A stretch of 64,000 nt of DNA from Echinarachnius parma (GCA_037951105.1 JBAMJV010000858.1:55001-119000), one strand, 5' to 3'. Positions 24,101-35,019 are shown, counted from the stretch's first letter. A program made the numbers and translations. The notes: generated by a model from the letters alone, not told the origin.

Positions 24101-25776
24101 AATAGCTTCTGACCATTTTGGCAATGAGAATTAAGGGGTTTCACAGGGACGAGCACCGTCTAGGGTTTTCTATAGCTCAGTCGGTAGAGCACCGGTCTAG
24201 CAATCCGGAGGTCTCGGGTTCGAATCCCGTTGGAATCCCATTTTCTTTGCCTTCTTTTAATCACAATATATTTCTATCGCAATTGAAGAAAAATTTAAGT
24301 TGCCCAATCGGGCAAGCAAACTAGACCTTTTATGAAATTTTACTTGCCGGACATCAATTTTTACTTGCCCCGGGCAAGCGGGCAGTGTTAGTGTCGAGCC
24401 CTGCCTATATGTTTGAATTAAAATATCTATATATTCTACCTTTCTTTACAGGCGTTCATCCAAGTGAAAGGGGCCCAGATGACTACATATCTTGCCTTTT
24501 ACCAAAGGCTGTGCCAACGATATTCCCTGCACACCGCTCTCAAGCACTCAAGGAGCTTACTTCAAGGTTACAGGCTTCACTGCAGCCAAGGGTCGAGACG
24601 CGACCGAAGCGAGGTCTATTAGATGTAGCCGAGGAAAGTTGTAATGAAGAACAAACAACAAAGGAACCGCACATCAATGAGTCCTCAAGGCCAAGGATCG
24701 AGACTCGACTGAAGCGAAGTCTATTACATGAAGGTGATGGGAGTTGTAATGGAGAACAAACCGCAAAGAAACCTCACATTGACCATTCTTTAAGGACAAG
24801 GTCTGAAGTTTCACTCAAGCAAAGTCTATTAAATAAAACTGATGAGCGATGTAATGGAGGAAAAACAACAAATATATCACACATTGACCATCCTTACAGT
24901 TCACTCAAGCAAAGTCTATTACATAAAACTGATGAGAGATGTAATGGAGGAAAAACAACAAAGATATCACACATTGACCATCCTTACACTTTATCTGAAG
25001 GTGAACCTGAAGAAAGCTTGCACAATGTTCATGTACAGACCCAATTAAATGGAGCAAAAAAGAAGCTACGACGTTCTAAAGTTCTGATCAGGACAGATGA
25101 TGAGAGCATTTCACAGGTTCTTAAACTCGTCACGGACAACAATCTTATCACCAAGTGCCAACTGGACTTCCTTCATACGCAATTCGGCGAAAGCTCCTTT
25201 CTCTGTTTTGAAAAGGAGGTCAAAAACCACAATGGAGACTCTGCCAGCTATTCAGATGAGCTGAAGAAATTTGCGATAACTCTGCACTTTTACAGTGCCC
25301 AAGCGTACAAATTCCTAAGGGAATGCCTCCTGCTACCTCATCCAAGCACCATTGGTCAGTGGTCAGAGAGCATTTCACTGCTACTCAAACTTGTCGCAGA
25401 CAACAACCTTATCACCAAGTGCCAACTGGACCTACTTCATACGCATTTCGGCGAAAGCTCCTTTCTCTGTTTTGAAAAGGAGGTAAAAAATCACAACATT
25501 GATTCTGCCAGTTATTCAGATGAGCTGAAGAAATTTGCGATAACTCTGCACTTTTACAGTGCCCAAGCGTACACATTCGTAAGGGAATTCCTCCCACTGC
25601 CTCATCCAAGCACTATTGGTCAGTGGAATGCCAGCACAGAATCTTACCCAGGATTCCTGGAAGAGGTCATGAATCGCATGAGAGAGTTGGTCAGCAAAGA
25701 GATGAACATGAACAACTCAACTCCACTGTTGGATGCGATGGCCATTGAACTGACTAACAAAATGTCATTTTCATGA
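21150..25776 (+). CDS. THAP-domain protein with truncated P-element-transposase-like region
   Basis: Exons 21150-21220, 23094-23218 and 24452-25776, all GT-AG, phases matching, give 506 aa. Residues 1-90 are a THAP zinc finger: C5/C7 and C10, P26, W36, C54-x2-H57, and an AVPTIF box at 85-90. Residues about 95-225 hold four or five imperfect ~35-residue repeats (LKQSLLHKTDERCNGGKTT type). Residues 284-369 and 372-457 are a tandem duplicate of a P-transposase/THAP9-like segment (ITLHFYSAQAY, LPHPSTIGQW). The end (PLLDAMAIEL, about 490) matches where the first catalytic Asp of P transposases lies, but the remaining catalytic domain is absent. One base out of frame at the stop, the sequence continues HDPKGMK and then GTAAAG, so a one-base frameshift may have created this stop. 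Likely a DNA-binding protein without transposase activity; domesticated gene or decaying transposon is unresolved. Confidence 0.8.
21852..22402. mobile_element. TTAA-type MITE, family A, in THAP intron 1
   Basis: Begins TAATAAAGGTAGTGTTGAG and ends CAACTATCCCTTTAA, with the family A interior (GTGAGATAATGAAAAACTGG, CGGTTCAGAAACGGCTG). Its terminal TTAA (22399-22402) is also the left TTAA of the neighbouring family D element, so the two abut at one shared site. Confidence 0.7.
22399..23034. mobile_element. TTAA-flanked MITE, family D, copy 2
   Basis: Starts TTAAAGGGACATTCCC and ends GGGACTGTCCCTTTAA. The interior matches 8779-9418 in reverse orientation (GCAAGCCAAATTTCAAAAG, TTGACCGATATATAG). 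Confidence 0.8.
23277..23415. mobile_element. hAT-like MITE with exact 8-bp duplication
   Basis: Ends CAGTGGTGAAGC and CTACACCATTG, inner G and C runs, flanked by TCCACAAA at 23269-23276 and 23416-23423. Lies in THAP intron 2, about 50 bp after exon 2. Confidence 0.85.
23926..24034. repeat. Two-tier hairpin in THAP intron 2
   Basis: The outer arms CGTATTACTTAGTTCAGGCG and CGCCTGAACTACGTAATACG-like pair. An inner stem TGTCGCGGTTT / AAACCGCGACA lies between them. Probably a foldback transposon. Confidence 0.7.
24166..24240 (+). pseudogene. tRNA-Ala-like sequence (anticodon AGC), degenerate
   Basis: D arm GCTCAGTCGGTAGAGC, anticodon loop CTAGCAA, and T arm GGGTTCGAATCCC are recognisable, with A-box and B-box promoter motifs kept. 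The 5' acceptor strand (TTTTCTA) does not pair with the 3' strand, and the anticodon and T stems each have a T-T mismatch. It is a tRNA pseudogene or the head of a tRNA-derived SINE, not a working tRNA. Confidence 0.6.
24300..24402. mobile_element. Right end of a CAGGGCTCGACAC hAT-like element
   Basis: The end GTGTTAGTGTCGAGCCCTG is the inverted form of the CAGGGCTCxACACT terminus seen at 34129. The matching left end is not clear. Internal text repeats TTGCCCAATCGGGCAAGC and CTTGCCCCGGGCAAGCGGGC. Confidence 0.5.
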
Positions 25777-25888
25777 CCCTAAAGGCATGAAGGTAAAGCC
25801 AACGATCCATTTCCAATCAAACAAACAAATTTGTATCTGAACTAAAGCAATATGTGCGTATTTAAAGCATGTAATATAGTTTTGATCC

Positions 25889-26315
25889 TTAAAGGTAGTG
25901 TCCGCCTTTTGCAAGCCAAACTTTTCAACAGATTGTTATCGAACAACGGCGTAAGCGAATACCCAAGACTCTTAAAACTGACAATGAAGTTGTTTATTCT
26001 CCATTTTTCGATAACTTTTTCGTGGCATACCTTAAATAAAATGTTGATACAATACCTTCACAAGAATATCTACAATATTGTTGTAATATTATGCTAAATC
26101 AGTTGTAGACATTTATTGGCTGATATATAGAAAAATTATATAATTGGAAAATGCATACAGAACCATGAGGCCATGTTGGTTCCGTAAGTGGTGGTAATTA
26201 ATTGTATTGTTTATGAATTACACAACCCTTTGCAAAGTGTTGCTCATCTATTTAATGTCACAGAATGGTACCAAAAGAAAAAACTGTGTGTTCATTGTCT
26301 GGTGGTCCCCTTTAA
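25889..26315. mobile_element. Chimeric TTAA element: family D left half joined to family B right half
   Basis: From TTAA at 25889-25892 the sequence follows family D (AAAGGTAGTGTCCGCC, GCAAGCCAAAC, GCTAAATCAGTTG). From about 26140 it follows family B (TTCCGTAAGTGGTGG, GGTGGTCCCCTTTAA), ending TTAA at 26312-26315. Confidence 0.65.
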
Positions 26316-26900
26316 AGCAAAATAACAGTATTGGTAAATGCATACATTGGTACATTGAGGCCCCATGTGTAATGATAACAGAATGTGCAGTAGACTTGAA
26401 TATAGAGCCAAGACAAAAGTGAAATGTTGCAAAATGCAACGTTATTGTCAATGTGAATTTTCCATGGTGAATGATGTTGAGGCAGTCACACATTAACAGT
26501 GCATTTTACAATATTTCAATCTTGACCTGGCTCCATATTCAGGTGTAATGCAGATTCCAGGATTACATAATCATTATGAATGGGGCATGATTGATGTAGA
26601 GGGGAATAAACAAGTTTTTAAATACCAAATTCATGTAGGACAATGTAGTAACAAAAAACTTGGAATTGCAGAACTTTTTTTTGAGGGGTTCACATATCTT
26701 ACTCAATAACCAAGAAACTAATTTATAAGCCAAAGCTGGTTTCATACGTTTATATGTAATCTTGAGGAAAACAACCAGGCAGGAATGAACCAATAGAGAT
26801 GTAAGTGAGTTTGAGCAATTCAAACAAAGTTACTGGATCTGTTAAATAAAACCCTAGAGCGTAATACTTTTATTGTCCATGCTCTTTATTTTGTTAGTTC
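26316..26900. other. Intergenic, no feature recognised
   Basis: AT-rich, no convincing ORF, long repeat or inverted repeat. Confidence 0.45.
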
Positions 26901-27417
26901 AAGATACTTCATAATACGTGTGGTTTGCGGTTGCACCATGTGAGAGGGGAGGATTGCTGAGTCCTGAAAAGGACTGGTAGTCCTAGAAAGGACTGTTGGT
27001 AGTCCTAGAAAGGACTGTTGGTAGTCATAGAAAGGACTGTTGATGTAGTCCTGAAAAGGACTGTTGGTATTCTTTCTAGGAGAGTCCTAAAAAGAACTGT
27101 TGGTAGTCCTAGAAAGGACTGTTGGTGTAGTCCTGAAAAGGACTGTTGCTATTCTTTCTAGGAATACTGTTGGGATAGTCCTGGAAAGGACTATCCCAAC
27201 AGTCCTTTCTAGGACTACAAACAGTTCTTTTTAGGACTCTCCTAGAAAGAATACCAAGTCCTTTCTAGGACTACCAACAGTCCTTTCTAGGACTACCATA
27301 GTCCTTTTCATGACTCACCAATCCTCCCCTCTCACATGGTGCAACTGCAAACCACACGTATTATATACACCACCATGGAAACCGATACTTACAAGCAACA
27401 TTGTAAGATACTTCATA
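26901..27417. repeat. Large palindrome built of AGTCCT units, 13-bp flanking direct repeats
   Basis: Outer arms GGTTTGCGGTTGCACCATG and its complement enclose, on each side, tandem AGTCCTAGAAAGGACT-type units that are themselves palindromic. The whole is bounded by AAGATACTTCATA at 26901-26913 and 27405-27417. A related half copy lies at 9555-9725. Confidence 0.8.
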
Positions 27418-28250
27418 TAACATGGTAATTTTTCATGTTCCCAAGTTTCTCGCTCTAAAATGATAGTTCCACTGTATTAGTGTATTTGAAAGAATTACAT
27501 GTAGCTTGCACACAATACGATAGTGTTAAATAGTGTTTGCAACCATTCACACTATAATAAATGAAAAGAGCCAAGTCAAATTGGGCTTCGCTTGGAATGG
27601 AACAGGGACCTCTAAATTGTTAGAATGGTGTTTAATATGTATGCCCAGTTTCCCCTGCATGTGAATTTACACTATAGAATGTTACTGTTACATTTGCAAT
27701 ATTTTCTTCTAACATTTATCACTTTTTCTACCAAAACAGATGTGGGACTTTGTTTCAATCTGTTTTTTCCAACTATATTTGTTATTAAATGTTATATTTA
27801 AAAGAATAAAAAAATACCCTTTGACATGATTAGAAACATTCTGTTAATGTGAGGTTCTATTTTGATTGGTACATTATGTGGTGCATGCACATTTTTTTTT
27901 ACATGAAATGATTTGTACAAATCATTTTATTATATACACAGGGATGCCAGAGACTGTAGCTACAAATAACCCTGCATTTCTTGGTAACCAGGGCTTGAAA
28001 TCAGACTTTTGCCTGAAAACTTGCATCCCCATCTAGAAGGGGGAGAATAATTTCAATTTTGTATCTAAATCTTTTTAAGAGCATAAGCTGCTCAGATCGC
28101 TTTAATACCTCAATGTATATCAATACAAATGATTGTTCTGCATTAAAAAATGAATAAGACATTAATTTTACTTGATTTTTAAGGCTCAATAAATATTTTG
28201 ATTACTGTGGTGTAGTGGAATGATGATTGTGGAATGGTGGTGGTGGTACG
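27418..28250. other. Intergenic, no feature recognised
   Basis: AT-rich; a few short open frames only, without similarity that I recognise. Confidence 0.45.
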
Positions 28251-28253
28251 GTA

Positions 28254-28387
28254 CAGTGAAACCTCGTTTTAACGAGCACCTTTGGCCCATTGAATTAATC
28301 AGATATCTTGTATCAGGGCTTAACAAATAATAAAATACATTATAACCTGGACCTGTGAAATTACCTCGTTATAACGAGGTTCCACTG
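28254..28387. mobile_element. Tigger/pogo-like MITE
   Basis: Ends CAGTGAAACCTCGTT and AACGAGGTTCCACTG, flanked by TA on both sides. This terminus is the well-known Tc1/mariner (pogo/Tigger) type. Related fragments occur at about 43208-43330 and 45303-45468. Confidence 0.8.
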
Positions 28388-28742
28388 TACTAATTATGGC
28401 AGCAAAAAACAGAGTTGAACAAATTGTACCTAGTAACTTTCTTGGAATCAGCTTCCGAAGTTTGCCAAATCTTTTTTTTCCTTCTAAATATGGGTGGACA
28501 TATATTTTTCATATTAATTTCATGGTAAATAAAGTTGGTTTGCATCAATTTACTAACTGAGGTAGAGGCAAGACAAATTGAAATAAACACCACTGTGAAA
28601 CCTGGTTTCCAAATTCCAATAAAAATGGCCGCCCATAGGGCTTCTTCAGGGATTTATTTATGAATGAAACAAAACAAATCATGTTGTTATGTCATGATGT
28701 GAATTAAGAGTTATGAGTAAGAGCATAATTAACGCACAGACC

Positions 28743-29266
28743 GGGGGGTGTTGCACAAAGATCCTTAGAAGTTGAACTGAAATTCTAAGACTTAACATTA
28801 TGGAAAGCCAATATTATTTGCTGTATAAAATGTATACATTACTTTTTAAAACAAAATTAAATTGTGTTTAAAAACAAATATTTTCTATTATCAAGGAGAT
28901 TCAATCAATTCTTGATGTAAAACTCATTCAAAGTCTCAAATATGTGCATTTTTACTCTTTAATATTCACTCAAAGGCTACAAATGGCTTTCGATGACTCG
29001 AAATGCCCGGCGCAGACAGAGCCGACTCGACTGGTTGTCATTCCGATCGGCTCAGTTTTCAGTGCCTCGCGACACACATTTTGCCAGCGGAGAGACAGTC
29101 GGATGCCAGTTGGGGCCGATTCAACACGATAAATCTGCTCCGACCGACCGGGCCCAACTCTAGCCTGATTTAAACCAGTCGGATCGGGTCGAGTCGGCTC
29201 TGTCTGCGCCGGGCTTAAGTCCAACCTAAATTTAAGTTCAACTTAAAATCATTGTGAAACACCCCT
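28743..29266. mobile_element. CACAAAGATCC-family element, split by a Harbinger MITE
   Basis: Ends GGGGGGTGTTGCACAAAGATC and CATTGTGAAACACCCC. The Harbinger-like MITE at 29004-29215 interrupts its right arm. Confidence 0.7.
29004..29215. mobile_element. Harbinger-like MITE, copy 2 (nested)
   Basis: 212 bp, same terminal repeat as 14017-14228 in opposite orientation; flanks AAA and TAA fit a decayed 3-bp duplication. Confidence 0.8.
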
Positions 29267-29280
29267 GGATGGTTAACATA

Positions 29281-29512
29281 CAGTGAAGCCAAGAATTATT
29301 CGGACACCTTGACAAAATCACTTTAATTTAAATGATGCTAGAACAAATTTTGAAGAAAATGTTTGGTAAAAAGCTGCCTAAAATTAATTGTATGTGTTTA
29401 TTAGATGCTGCTTTGTTGAAATCAAGATGAAATATAAGACCATTTTTGAAAAATTATCAAAATAGTTAGTTTCCTATTTTTCAGGGTGTCCAAATAATTG
29501 TTGGCTACGCTG
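29281..29512. mobile_element. Tc1/mariner-like MITE
   Basis: Ends CAGTGAAGCCAAGAATTATT and AATAATTGTTGGCTACGCTG are imperfect inverted repeats, flanked by TA at 29279-29280 and 29513-29514. Confidence 0.75.
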
Positions 29513-29994
29513 TATATCCACATAACAAGTCCATGAAAAGATCAACACATATGTATCAAATTTAAATCGTCCACTTCATGTTAAAAACAAGAAGTCTTTG
29601 AGTACGAACCTATAATAGATGTAATGACATGAAAAATATTCAAATAGGGACTGCATTTCAGGGGAATCGAGAAAAGCATTATTGATACCAGAGGGGGCCA
29701 ATGGTCATAGCTTATGAAAGACAGTCTTTTTCTATGTCTTCTTGATCTCTTGATGCCCTAAAAATGGACAGCATCGTGGTCAATTTGTATCAAATTAAAG
29801 GCTAAAATATTAAATTGTAATCTTTCTTTCCTTTTCTGGTCTCCCTCTTTGATGTGTTCTAATACAAATATATAATATACATTTTGTCAAATTCTCAAAT
29901 TTGATTATACATCTAGCTAGTTTCTTGTACATACATATCCTTTCAATACTTAAATAAATGCAATGGTAAAACATTGCTTTTGTATGACTTTTCG

Positions 29995-32900
29995 TCATCT
30001 TATTACACAAACGTCCAAGAGGCAGAATTTTGAGCGGCAGGTAGGGCACGGCGACTGCGCTCCCAGCCACGTCTCTGGCTTGTCTCTCTCCTGCCTGCTG
30101 ACCCACCACTTGCACATGCACTCCAGGCACCACATGGGTCGACAGTAGCACTGCACACACCCGGAGGATTCGCTGCACAGCTTCAGTAGCTTCACGTCAG
30201 AAGATGTCTGAAGGCATCCTATACACGTCTCTGTCGACTGGGCAAAGAGAAATAGAGAAAAGAATAATGTGAAAGAGATTGGAAACTAAACTCACTATAA
30301 CCCGTCAATGAACATTCTTTTTTATTGCTAGAAATTCAAAGTACCACATGGCTCGTCAGTAGCACTGCACACATCCAAAAAGATTCACTGCACCGCTTCA
30401 GTAGCTTCACATCAGAGGGCGTTTGAGGGCATCCTATACACATGGCCAGGTGGCCGAGAAAGACCATGAAAGAGATTGTTAACTATTGAACTATCAAAGC
30501 TTACTATAATTGGGTTTAGGAGCTTTATTTCTATGTCAAAATAGGGTAAAAGTCGAACTCATTCCACTGCACCTTATCGAAATATAGAGTAGATCTCATG
30601 GGTAACCATGAGAAGGATCAATCTACGAATGCATAAAGTATGCTAGCACTTAATTATTCTCATAAGGCCAAGCTATATTTCTCTGCTTTTACTTTGTATT
30701 ATGACAAATTTGAGGTTAAATCATACAATTATAACTGTTTCTACATTTCTACAGTATTCCTGAAGGATTTACATCATTTGTTCAAACTTCACAAAGCTCC
30801 ACCAGTACTCTTTATTATCTTTAGGTTCAACAGGAAATTTGCCAAAACTTTGCAATGTAAATGATGTGACCACATAACTTACTGGTGAGCCATCGGGAAG
30901 AACGTAGGATTGGTTGCTCTGTACCTGCTGCCGAAAGGCGTCCAGGAATCGATCGGTCAGCGTCTGTTGAAAGACGACGTTCCTTGCATTGACGATGGGC
31001 ATGCTGACCTTGTCCTTCAAGTCTTTGTAGTCCAGGGCATTCAGTCTAAGAAGTTAAGGAAGTACATGTATTATGATAAAGAAATGACAGAAAACTGTTT
31101 TAGTTTATACGATGGTAAGATAATTATTTATCGAGTGTGAGATATCTAGAAATATTCATTGTTAGTAATTCATCAGGGATTGATATGAGCCATCATCAGT
31201 GATGCTTTTACACAATTTTGTGTGACTGGGATAATTAACAGGATAAGAGAGATCAGTTGTGATTTCAAATGTAAAGGCATTCTTCTCTTTTTAGCCCATT
31301 ATCATTGTTTTGAAATGTGTTTTAGGGAAATCTTGTCCCTCGATGCAGATTAGCCTGAAACACATTATAAAATGCTAATTACGGGCTAAACAAGACAAGA
31401 TAAACGCGCCCTACCTATAAAGATAACTCTAGATCAGAGGCGCTGATTCGTTCGGAAAACACAATGCATTTATTGGGGGGGGGGGGGGGGGGGGGCGAGC
31501 ATTGTTTGTTTACAATGCTCGCCCCCCCCCCCCCCCCCAATGCAAATTGTGTTTTCGGAACGAATCGGCGCGCCTGCTCTAGATCATGACAAGAACACAT
31601 GATTCACCTTATCTGAAATGGTTTGATGTGCCTGTTGATGCTGTTCACTTCAATGCTGAGGATCTGCACCCCCGTACTGCTCTCGTGCGACAAGGCATGG
31701 TCAACGCTCTTGAGGATGTTCAAATGGCAGTCCTGCTTGTGAGCAAAGTGCACCGCGTACGCCGAAGTTCGTATGATCCAAGAATCCGTGACGTAGACCC
31801 TAGCGCCGGGAGGTCCCGTGGAGAATTTATTCACCCGTCGGAACTCGATGTTGATATTCGACGAAACTGCCCGCCAGGAATCGGTGTGGTGACCGAGTGT
31901 TGTTGCGATAGGGTGACTGGACCAGCTGTTCCTTGACCAGTAGTAGGCGATAAGAAGAGCTATGATCAGGACCAGTATTGCGGCAGCGAGAACCGTGTTC
32001 CAGACTAGAGATGTATTCCAGGGATTGAAGAGGTCATACTCTGGACAGGCCAAACCGAGACCTATGTAGTAACCTGCCAACAAGAAAAACAAACAATCAA
32101 AATTGATTAACATAGTAAATGGGAGAGACGAACCTAAACCAAATAGTGTACAATACACACATTATGTAACTGGACCTGTGATGACCTTTGACCTCCAGTA
32201 GTGAAATACTGCTTGAAGTCTATTATTATTATTATTTATTCGACCATAGCATAGTACAGTGTACAATACAACACAAATATTAAAACAATTATATACACAA
32301 ATATACATTACAACCATAGGCGCCGGAAGTGGGGGGGCAGGGGGGGCGGCCGCCCCCCCAATCCAAAAAGTGGGGGGGCAAAAAGCGTTTTTGCCCCCCA
32401 AAAAAGCCCCCCCCCCCAAAAAAAAAAAAAAGCAAGAAAAGGGAAAAGAAAAAAATTTATAAAAACTTAGTTATATATCTATTTAAAATTTAAAATTTTC
32501 GCCCAATTACAACCGAGACAAGAGAAAATAATGAGAAGCAGTACATGTATGTGGGCCAGGGTTCACAAAGTGAACTTCATCACTCCAGTGCCCTAGGGCA
32601 AGTGGACCCGCACACACTGGTTCCAAAAGATGCAGCAATATGGAACATAACTAACAACAACGAAGGCAGTTTAAAAATTATCTATCAATATTATTATCCA
32701 AGCTAAGTCTTAACCACATTAAAAGAGAAAATAAATTGATGAAAAATCCTATCAATAAATATGGCTCATATATATTGCTATAATTTAAAGTAAATGTGTT
32801 ATGTAACCTGGCAAGATCACAAATCAACTATAACCTAACATGCATTTGTATGCCGTAGCCAGGGTACATGTAAGAGAAGGGGGACATATCATTTGTCACA

Positions 32901-35019
32901 TATCCCAATAATCCCAGGTCGAAAAAAACAGTTGAAACCAGTTGGAAATTCAACTGGTTTTTACTGGTTTTAACTGGCATCAAACGGTAGCAGTTAAAAT
33001 TCCCGGTTCCCAGTAAAGATAAATGGACAGATGCAGAAGACCAGTTAAAACCAATAGAAATACCAGTTGAAACCAATTCAAAATACCAGTTGAAACCAAC
33101 TACTTTAATTGGTCCTCAAGTCATGTACTGGTTAATCCCACTACTGGTTTCTCAATGGTTTCAACTGGGTTTCTTACTGGTCAGCCTAACTGGGTTCTTA
33201 CTGGATTCTTACTGGTTGTTCCAGTAGATTCCAATTGATTCCAGTTGATTCCAGTGTACCAATTTCCATATTGAAACCAGTTGGCCAACTGGTATCAACT
33301 GGTACCAGTTGGGATGGATTCATTTTGGGGTCCATATTAACAAGTTTCCATCGAAAACGCGCATAAGACTTACACGAGCAGACGACGCGAATCGGTGGAT
33401 TCAGATCTATTCTATATACAATTACAACATGCAAACACGGCTTATAATCTACGTTGAATATTTACTATGTACCTGGACAATGGCGCGCGATACGCACACT
33501 GCGCGTTAACATAGCTCATTCACGCATGCACGATTCTACGTGCTATTGCAGTACGATCCACACGCAGAGTATCAAACATTGTAAAAGTGGATAGATAACC
33601 TTGTCAAGAAACACAAAAAAGGCCCTATTTTCCCGTCTAATAATCAAAATGCTTCTTACATTAGAAGAAAGGTATTTTTGTCCTCTTTGTTTTGGTATGC
33701 GAGACGGTATAAAAACGTAACAGGGTAAAATTATACGATCGGCTGAATGAGCGAGGGTTGGTACAAATTCGTCAAATTGTTTCAATTCGCCATAGGGAAG
33801 TGGTCAATGTGGCAAATTTTACCAAATATTCAACGGCAAATGGCCCTATTTTCCCAGTAACAAAACGAGACATAATTGGTACCATTGAAAAGGAAATTTA
33901 TCACTGATTAATATTCCAGCCGAGACCGTATAAATTGTTTAAACGACTTTAAGCTATTGGAGTTTTATTTCACAAAGCGCACCAAAATGGAGCTAAATTT
34001 AGCGCGTTCCCCGTGTTAAAGCGCGCCGTGCGGTTTGTGTTGAGTAAATGCACAAAACTTTTCAATATGTTTTGGAATGTTTGGTCGCCTGAAAAAAGAT
34101 GAGATTACAAAAACAATCGTGTATATAACAGGGCTCCACACTGACCTTTTTTGTCAGTGGCCCGGTCGGGCCAGTGAAATAAAGTCTTCCTCATTTTGGG
34201 TGGCCCAAAAGAAAAACTTACTGGCCCGGAAATTCTATTTCATGAGTAAAATTTTTACTAAATTTAACATTTGTATTCTCTTTCCTGATCAAACCTGTGA
34301 TTATAGAAAAAGCATAACATGGAAGAAAACATGATTTTTCTCATTTTGTCATTGTTGGGTTGAAAATCTGCTTGCCCGATTAGGCCACCAAATATGACTT
34401 TGATACATTTTTGCTGGCCCGAAGTGCAATTTTACTGGCCCCGGGCCAGCGGGCCAGTGGGCCAGTGCCCTGTAATATAATAAAAGTAACCAACAAACAT
34501 GTTTTCTGTAAATTATTTCAATAATACAGAATAAATTGGTGTTAGTCTCATTTTGTACTTCATTTCATGCACAGTATACACATATTTTCTGGTGGTCTGA
34601 CATCAATTGTTAGTGGCCCCATGCCACCGGGCCACTGCCTTGCTTTAATTGTTGTCTCAGTGTTTTCAATTTCATACTCATATTATTTTAGCAGGTTTAA
34701 AATGTTATAATCGCAATTGGAGTGGTAATTAAAACTAAAAAGGCATCACTTATTGTTTTCTGCTCATTAATCTTAACCCTTCATTCGGAAAGCCTCACTA
34801 ACCTAATGGTAATACTGCATGCACTATCACGGTTGCTGTGGTCCTCTTCATATGAAACTGGACAAAGTGAAGATCCTCACTGCCCAGCCATGTCGACAAG
34901 ATGTGCTGGATGGTCAACCCCGCCGACCGAAACTCGACGGGTGGCACGATCAGGCATACCGCAAGGAGCCCATATACCAGCGAGAAAATGAATTCTACCC
35001 CGACATTTACTTGATGCAT
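29995..35019 (-). CDS. TMEM129: TMEM129, ER-membrane RING-type E3 ubiquitin ligase
   Basis: Four exons on the minus strand: 34803-35019, 31608-32073, 30883-31045 and 29995-30237, all GT-AG. They encode 362 aa, the length of the human protein, and align end to end from memory (for example GLTIQHILSTWLGSED and the C-terminal PCPTCRSKFCLLDVC). Hydrophobic segments lie near residues 8-27, 62-82 and about 95-118. The C-terminal atypical RING starts at C287/C290 (CIGC), then CVQCYCRPMWCLEC and CPTC. Known role: with UBE2J2 and Derlin-1 it ubiquitinates proteins drawn out of the ER; it is best known from cytomegalovirus US11 degrading MHC class I. Introns hold transposons and a broken copy of exon 4. 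It is head to head with RPIA. Confidence 0.95.
30342..30443 (-). pseudogene. Broken duplicate of the 5' part of TMEM129 exon 4, in intron 3
   Basis: About 100 bp align with 30127-30230. Read on the minus strand it gives CIGCPQTPSDVKLLKRCSES, then slips one base relative to the true exon. The AG acceptor before it is not kept, so it is unlikely to be spliced. Confidence 0.85.
31435..31576. mobile_element. hAT-like foldback MITE with exact 8-bp duplication
   Basis: Ends CAGAGGCGCTGATTCG and CGAATCGGCGCGCCTG. Arms with a G run (about 20) and C run, and ACAATGCTCGC / GCGAGCATTGT, fold into one hairpin. Flanked by CTCTAGAT at 31427-31434 and 31577-31584. Lies about 30 bp beyond the TMEM129 exon 2 donor. 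Confidence 0.85.
32182..32194 (-). promoter_or_regulatory. Perfect DR1 nuclear-receptor site in TMEM129 intron 1
   Basis: TGACCTTTGACCT is the reverse complement of AGGTCA-A-AGGTCA, the DR1 arrangement bound by RXR, HNF4 or PPAR-type receptors. Function is inferred from sequence only. Confidence 0.3.
32320..32455. repeat. G/C- and A-run-rich repeat fragment
   Basis: CATAGGCGCCGGAAGTGGGG leads into alternating G runs, C runs and an A run. Termini are not clear; probably part of a MITE with poly-G arms. Confidence 0.5.
32934..33312. repeat. Inverted CCAGTTGAAACCA / TGGTTTCAACTGG repeat cluster
   Basis: The left half has repeated CAGTTGAAACCA units, the right half has ACTGGTTTCAACTGG and ACTGGATTCTTACTGG units. 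Degenerate tandem repeats in inverted halves. Confidence 0.7.
34129..34472. mobile_element. hAT-like element, CAGGGCTC termini
   Basis: Ends CAGGGCTCCACACTGACC and GGGCCAGTGGGCCAGTGCCCTG. Flanks GTATATAA and TAATATAA match at 6 of 8. Internal GGGCCAGTG repeats. Lies in TMEM129 intron 1. Confidence 0.65.

Noticed and set aside
29810-30178. 122-residue minus-strand ORF at the end of TMEM129
   Set aside because: It is a frame-shifted shadow of TMEM129 exon 4; the true frame ends at 29995.
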